This document shows, piece by piece, positions 22,161-64,000 of a stretch of DNA of 64,000 nucleotides (positions are counted from its first letter, which is position 1; the number at the start of each line of letters is the position of its first letter). The stretch covers positions 138,234,982 through 138,298,981 of the forward strand of contig NW_026947484.1 of the NCBI RefSeq assembly GCF_034190915.1, written 5' to 3'. The stretch is from Cavia porcellus (lineage: Eukaryota; Chordata; Mammalia; Rodentia; Caviidae). The position numbers and the translations under genes were made by a program. The notes beneath the pieces were generated by a model, which had not been told where the DNA came from, ran no database searches, and worked only from the letters and a program-made list of their open reading frames with translations.

Positions 22161-22889
22161 TTACAAGTCCTGGGGCATAAACAGCCTTCTCTAGGGCATG
22201 TCCTCTGCTCTGGAAGATTTACTTCTCAAGTTGCCACAATGTATCAATCATTACAGATACTAAGGCAAGTTCTGGAAAAATCACCAAGTATGTGGCTGCT
22301 GCATAGATAACGCAGTGACCCCCAGGCAACCATCTCAGCAGCATCCAGCAATATAGGTCATACAGGAAGAATCTGTGGAGTCCCTGGTATCTAATGGTGT
22401 AGATCCCCTTGACAGTCATGGAAGACTAACAGGTTTTAGGGAATGTTATATTAATAGAAACACTGCCAATTGTAGCAAAGGAGAGACAGGATAAAATGAA
22501 GAAAGGTTGTGATACTGTTGCGAAGGTCCCAGAGGATGGATCTGATAGAGCCCCTTAGGACCTAGAGGCTAGGCTTGTTACTACCATGGAGGACGGTCAG
22601 AGCCACAGATTACTCTCCATCTTTGAAACTGGAATTTTCTTTTGGATTGTAGCATTCAACATGTTCGTCCCTTCCATTTTTTCTCTTTTGGAATGGGATT
22701 GTTTATCCTATACTTGTACCACCCCTATACTATATTTTGCAAGCTGGCAATTTGTTTTCTAATTTCACTGATTCATAGATGGGGATGAGGTCTCATCCAT
22801 AGTGGATGATTTAACTTTTTGAGTTGGTAATAATTGGGTGAAAATCTGGATTTAGAGTTAATCCTGAAATTGTTACAGACAACTGAGTT

Positions 22890-23480
22890 AAAAATATTAT
22901 AGGTAGTTAGACAGGGCTAGGCTCTTGAAGGTGCCAGTGCAGACCAGATACTTGTAGAGGAGACAGACACACAGACACCTCCACTTCTGCTGTGGGCCAC
23001 ACCTCAAGACAAAAGATAAAACAAATGCATTCATATACTTTCTAAGAATAAACATCAGGGATTGATATTCTAAATAGGTCTCTATCATCCTGAGGAAACC
23101 AAAAAGTCACTAACTCAGCCCCTACAGGAAGTCACTACACTACATGCCCATTTGCTATGTGACTGTCTTCCCCATTTGCCCCAGATTTAATCAATTTTAC
23201 CTGAACAATTAATTATGTTGGTTGACCATAGTTCTCTCCTACCTCTTGCCCAACTTTCCAGTACCCATGTTTTCTCTACCTTGAACCGACCTCACTTTGT
23301 GGTTTTGCACTACAAAATTCCCTAGAAAAGACAGAGTCTTTGGCAACCCACTCAGAACCCCTTCTGTGTCTTTCTCAGAAGGATGCTTTCGTTCTCTCAA
23401 ATATATTTTGCTCTTAACCTACGCTGTTCCTGAAATTTATTTTTTGATTTTAGAGAACATGAACTGGTACCAGACATCTA
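22890..23480 (+). mobile_element. Possible LTR (ERV1-like), low confidence
   Basis: Less AT-rich block ending GTGTCTTTCTCAGAAGG...CTTAACCTACGCTGTTCCTG, reminiscent of an R-U5 end. No flanking duplication was found. Confidence 0.3.
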
Positions 23481-23639
23481 GTAGGTTGGGAGTTTCTTTC
23501 CCTTATATCAAAATGAGTTAAGACTTTTGAGAATTCGTAAGAGAATGTATTTTGAATGTGAATCAATACGAAATGGACAGTAGTGAATTTGTGCCTCCAA
23601 AATTCATGTCTAGCAGAACTTGGAAATGTTATGTGATTT

Positions 23640-23985
23640 CTAAATAATGTCTTTAGGAATGTAATCAAGTAAGCACAAGGTCATTCAGGACTAGGGTAGC
23701 CCCTAAATCAAATCCTTAAAAGGATAGAGAGACACACTCAGAGGAACACACAGCAGAATGCTATGTGAAAAGAGTCAGAGACTGGGGGAATACCGCTATG
23801 AGCGCAGATGCTGCCGGACTGCAGGACAACAGATGATGAGGAATTGGAGCCAAACCTGCTAATACCTTGATTTTGGACCTCAGGCTTACTGAACTGTGAG
23901 ACAATAAATATCTTTTTGTTTTAAGCAGTGTTCTTTTCTTTTAAATCACTTTCATTATGGCAGCCCTAGGGAATTAATGTAAGAT
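23640..23985 (+). mobile_element. MLT1-like LTR
   Basis: GTCTTTAGGAATGTAATCAAG start, AACTGTGAGACAATAAATATC, and a CATTATGGCAGCCCTAGG end: MLT1-type 3' hallmarks. Confidence 0.7.
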
Positions 23986-24062
23986 GTCATCGCTTTTTTC
24001 TCAGTCTCTTATAGGCATGGGGTGTAGTTTTCCAGAGCATATTGTTTATTTTAATATACTAT

Positions 24063-24461
24063 TGTGGGAAGTCCTGTAATTGGCTGCCACCTTATATCTG
24101 CAGGCTGCATCACCTTAACTCCCTCTAAGGAGTTAAGTTTGGTAGTTAAGCAGCTTCTTGCCTACCTAGCTTGTTTGACCTATTCAGGAATTATGCTAAT
24201 CAGCCCCCCTTATGAGCCCCGCCCGGGAAATTTGAATTGACCTATAACCCTCAGTCTTGCCACTGTTGCTAAGTCACCTGCTGACGCCTCAGAACCCAAC
24301 TCCCTCCTCCTCAATACCCCATATATTTGATACTCCTTCCTTGAATAAGCAAGACTTATTCGGAAGGACTTTGTCTTGTCTCCGTCCTTTGTGTCTCTTG
24401 ATTCCTTTTCATCCCCACTCCCCATCTAGGGTCTCTGTGGACTTAACCACAGGCCGGGACA
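24063..24461 (+). mobile_element. Probable solo LTR in the intergenic region
   Basis: About 399 bp, starting TGTGGGAAGTCCTG and ending AGGCCGGGACA, with near-matching flanks TACTAT / TACTTA. Contains an R/U5-like CGGAAGGACTTTGTCTTGTC block. No coding region. Confidence 0.6.
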
Positions 24462-24779
24462 TACTTATTGATTACTTTTTCAAATAAATTTTAAAATTTC
24501 CCAGTTTTAATTCTAAATTGGTAAATTTTGATTGATTTCACCCACACATACAAAAGTTCTTTGGGATTCTTAGTTGTTTTTAAGAATACGAAAGTAGTTC
24601 TAGATCTGAAAAATCTGAAAACTAGTAGCTTAATTATACGTTCCTGAGCCCCAAGTGGCACCTTGGTGTTTGTGCTACAACTCTTTGGAAAGTAAGATCA
24701 ACTTTTATCTGCATGAAGAAAGCAGTGCTTAAAAGAAAGACCTTTAGTTGATGCTAGTTAAGTGTTTACCTCTGCTTAG

Positions 24780-24900
24780 GAGGTTTACCTCTAAGTTAAA
24801 TGTTTACCTCTCTTGGCCTCTGTTTCCTTATCCATAAAGTAGGAAAATAACTACCTTATAGGCAGTAGGACAATTAAATTTGATATAAAAAGGTAACTAC
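24780..24900 (+). repeat. MIR SINE remnant
   Basis: CTCTTGGCCTCTGTTTCCTTATCCATAAAGTAGGAAAATAA layout, typical of the MIR core. Confidence 0.65.
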
Positions 24901-25033
24901 TGTATTATAGTTATGGAAACAAAAATTTTCATTTGTTTGGGCCAAGTCATTCATTGATTTCTGGGTGGAAGTTACAGGGAACGAATGTGAAGTCAGAGGC
25001 CTTAACTTTGAATAGTTAATAATCGAATTCCCA

Positions 25034-25039
25034 TTTATT
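25034..25039 (-). terminator. SPAG17 poly(A) signal (probable)
   Basis: Minus-strand AATAAA only 11 bases after the stop codon. This implies an unusually short 3' UTR unless a more distal signal is used; no other clear AATAAA was seen in the next several hundred bases. Confidence 0.6.
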
Positions 25040-25050
25040 ACTTACTGGAC

Positions 25051-61971
<36,921 letters not shown>

Positions 61972-62219
61972 TCAGTTGAGGAAAAATAATATCCATATCA
62001 TAAACTGTATTTCCAGGAAGAAAACATTTCAGGAATTCTGTTCTAATTGTCTAATATACTTCAAGATTTATACTTTTCTACTGTTGAGCACTATGAAAAT
62101 TCACTTGGGAATTAAGAAAGGGATATTGTTTTTGTGATTACTTAAATCCAGAGAGAGAACATAAAATCTGGGAAAGACTGCTTGATAAAGAGGTAAACTG
62201 AAAATTAAGGATGGCTTCC

Positions 62220-62363
62220 AGGGCTGGAGGTTTAGCTCAGTGGCATAAGCACCTGCCTTGCAAGCAGGCAGTCGTGAGTTTGATCCCCGGTACCGATAAA
62301 AAAGGAAAAAGACAAAAAAAAAAAAAATAAAATAAAATAAATAAAATAAATAGATAAATAAAA
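62220..62363 (+). repeat. ID-type SINE, young copy with (AAATA)n tail
   Basis: GGGCTGGAGGTTTAGCTCAG, the palindromic anticodon arm, GATCCCCGGTACCGATAAAA, then an expanded AAAATA/AAATA tail. Perfect 13-bp duplication AAGGATGGCTTCC at 62207-62219 and 62364-62376. Confidence 0.93.
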
Positions 62364-62639
62364 AAGGATGGCTTCCTCTGTGTCCTCACATTTACTATTT
62401 ACATTAATACAGTATCTCCTTTAATTTTCCCATGCCCTTACTCAAGATATTCAATATATTTTAGAAGAGATAAACATATTTAAAATGTTGGATATCCACT
62501 GTGTTTTTGGATAAGAAATGTTTCTAAAAGGGCCAAAAGCTATCAGCAAATATTTTTTAGAAGCTTTTATTATTCCCCACTTCTCTCGTGATGGATGCTG
62601 TCATTAAGTAACAGCTATTTTGTAATGATTTTGTAATAG

Positions 62640-63035
62640 ATGCTTTTCGAAATACAATTCATATACTGTAAATTCACCCTTTAAAAGTATATATTTAGTA
62701 CATTTATAGGACATGGAAACTTATGCAACTATCCTAACTCCAGAATATTTTTATGATCCCTCAAGGAAGCACTTGTTTTATTAGTCTGTGTGTATTATGC
62801 TTGTTTCTAAGCTCCAGCAGTGATTAACCCTCAATCTCTATTTACATATTTTAGCCATTTCATATAAATAAAGCAGGAACTATGTGGGCTTTTTCAATCT
62901 GGCTTCTTTTACTTAACATAATATTGTCAAGATTCACCAATGTGAGCATTTTTCAGTAATTCATTCCATTTTAGGGATGAATAATGTTCCATTCAATCGC
63001 TATTTTATTTCTCCACTCATGAGCTGATAGACATC
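62640..63035 (-). mobile_element. L1 3'-region fragment (antisense)
   Basis: ATTGTCAAGATTCACCAATG, TTAGGGATGAATAATGTTCC and CCACTCATGAGCTGATAGAC are the reverse of a common L1 3' region. Confidence 0.6.
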
Positions 63036-63036
63036 T

Positions 63037-63105
63037 TTCTTTCTTCCTTTTCTTTTCTTTCTTTCTTTCTTTCTTTTCTTTTTTTCTTTCTTTCCTTCTT
63101 TCAGT
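63037..63105 (+). repeat. (CTTT)n simple repeat
   Basis: Imperfect CTTT/TTCTT tract. Confidence 0.9.
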
Positions 63106-63240
63106 AGTATTTCATTATGCAGTTTTGGCTGGTTTTAAACTCATTATGGATTTCAGGGTACCCTTGAACTCACAGAAACTTTTCTGTTTCAACTTCCTAA
63201 ATGTTGGGATTGTAGGCATGTACTATCATGCCCAGCCACA
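63106..63240 (-). repeat. B1-like SINE
   Basis: TTTTGGCTGGTTTTAAACTC, CAGGGTACCCTTGAACTC (duplicated block), TTGGGATTGTAGGCATGTAC, ATCATGCCCAGCC. Confidence 0.85.
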
Positions 63241-64000
63241 TTATATTTTTTTAAATAATCATTCAGGGTGAGCAGAAAAGTACAGGCTGAAACTCACTGA
63301 AGGAAACAGAATTAAGGATTTGAAGAAAACAGAGGCTCTGGAATGTGGAGTGATAAAGTCAGCAGATTTGGAATTAGGTGGAGCACTGGCTCTCTCCAGA
63401 AATTTGTGTGCAGTCAGCGAGTGAAACAGATTTGAGCATCTATTTGCATTCTCAGATATCCATGCATGGTAGCGCGGACGGGGCGGGGGAGGGAGGATGC
63501 AGTTTGGTATGGATGTGAATCAGTGTTTTAATTTCTACCCTGGGTTCCTGCATGTATTCAGATCTACCGGCTCCAACATCTACAAAGTTTTTCTATTAAA
63601 CTTTTCACTAATACTTCCTTCTTGTAGTTATTTTTTTATAATTTTTTTTCTATATTGTTTTTAACCTGCCCCTTCACATAACCTTTCATATCTCTTCTTT
63701 CCCCACCAAAACCTATTTTCTCAATTTTCTTTATATAAAATATAAAATTTTATTTTATATTAGCTCATAGTATTTTCATTGTATTTTTCCTCATTTCCCC
63801 CAAGCTTTCAAGTCATAAAACATGTTTAAATAAATAAATAACAATCAAAATAATCTCTTGCATCCTATTAGATTATAATGGAATATGAAACTAGACACCA
63901 AAAATGAAATTAGACACAGAAATTATACAATTCCATGGAGACTAAATAATTCACCTTTGTATACTCAGTGACTCATAGAAGAAATCAGAGAAGAAATTTT

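Larger units (their letters stand above)
19040..25033. other. Intergenic region between convergent WDR3 and SPAG17
   Basis: About 6 kb with no supported exon. It holds, in order: TG-rich DNA, a MaLR-like LTR (-), an MLT1-like LTR (+), a B1-like SINE (-), an antisense L1 3' part, a purine-rich tract near 21266-21350, another MaLR-like LTR (-), a probable LTR near 22900-23480, an MLT1-like LTR (+), a probable solo LTR at 24063-24461, and a MIR remnant near 24780-24900. Confidence 0.7.

Overview
This is a mammalian nuclear window, AT-rich and dominated by introns and old transposons. The evidence points to a rodent. Two SINE families recur: a B1-like family with an internal duplication of about 30 bp, and a tRNA-Ala-like ID-type family with fresh target-site duplications. 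MaLR/ORR1-like LTRs are also common. The ID variant, with its unusual GATAAAAAAGGAAAAAGAC-type tail, suggests a non-murid rodent; a castorimorph is only a guess.

Two protein-coding genes lie tail to tail, in the same order as on human 1p12. From the left edge to about 19.04 kb is the 3' part of WDR3 on the + strand: 17 exons giving the last 577 residues, with stop at 18608-18610 and a poly(A) signal at 19014-19019. From 25.03 kb to the right edge is the 3' part of SPAG17 on the - strand: 17 exons giving the last 696 residues, with stop at 25051-25053. The 5' ends of both genes lie outside the window. All exon phases close, and both reconstructed reading frames are uninterrupted.

The two genes do not share a pathway. 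WDR3 (Utp12) is a nucleolar ribosome-biogenesis factor; SPAG17 (PF6) is a central-apparatus protein of motile cilia and sperm flagella. The roughly 6 kb between them holds only repeats: TG-rich DNA, MLT1/MaLR LTR pieces, an antisense L1, and a probable solo LTR.

The most notable element is the last SPAG17 intron (25191-27817). It is a textbook U12-type AT-AC intron, with ATATCCTTT at its 5' end and TTCCTTAAC as branch site. Only this splice restores the conserved protein sequence. Other points of interest are a (GT)n tract just inside the donor of a 61-nt SPAG17 exon, a duplicated hairpin at a WDR3 donor, a solo LTR with a perfect 6-bp duplication in a WDR3 intron, and a nested L1/MaLR block at 33-39 kb that also carries an internally duplicated L1+SINE segment. 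No RNA genes, CRISPR arrays or bacterial-type features are visible. Family names are from recognition of consensus features, not from a database search.
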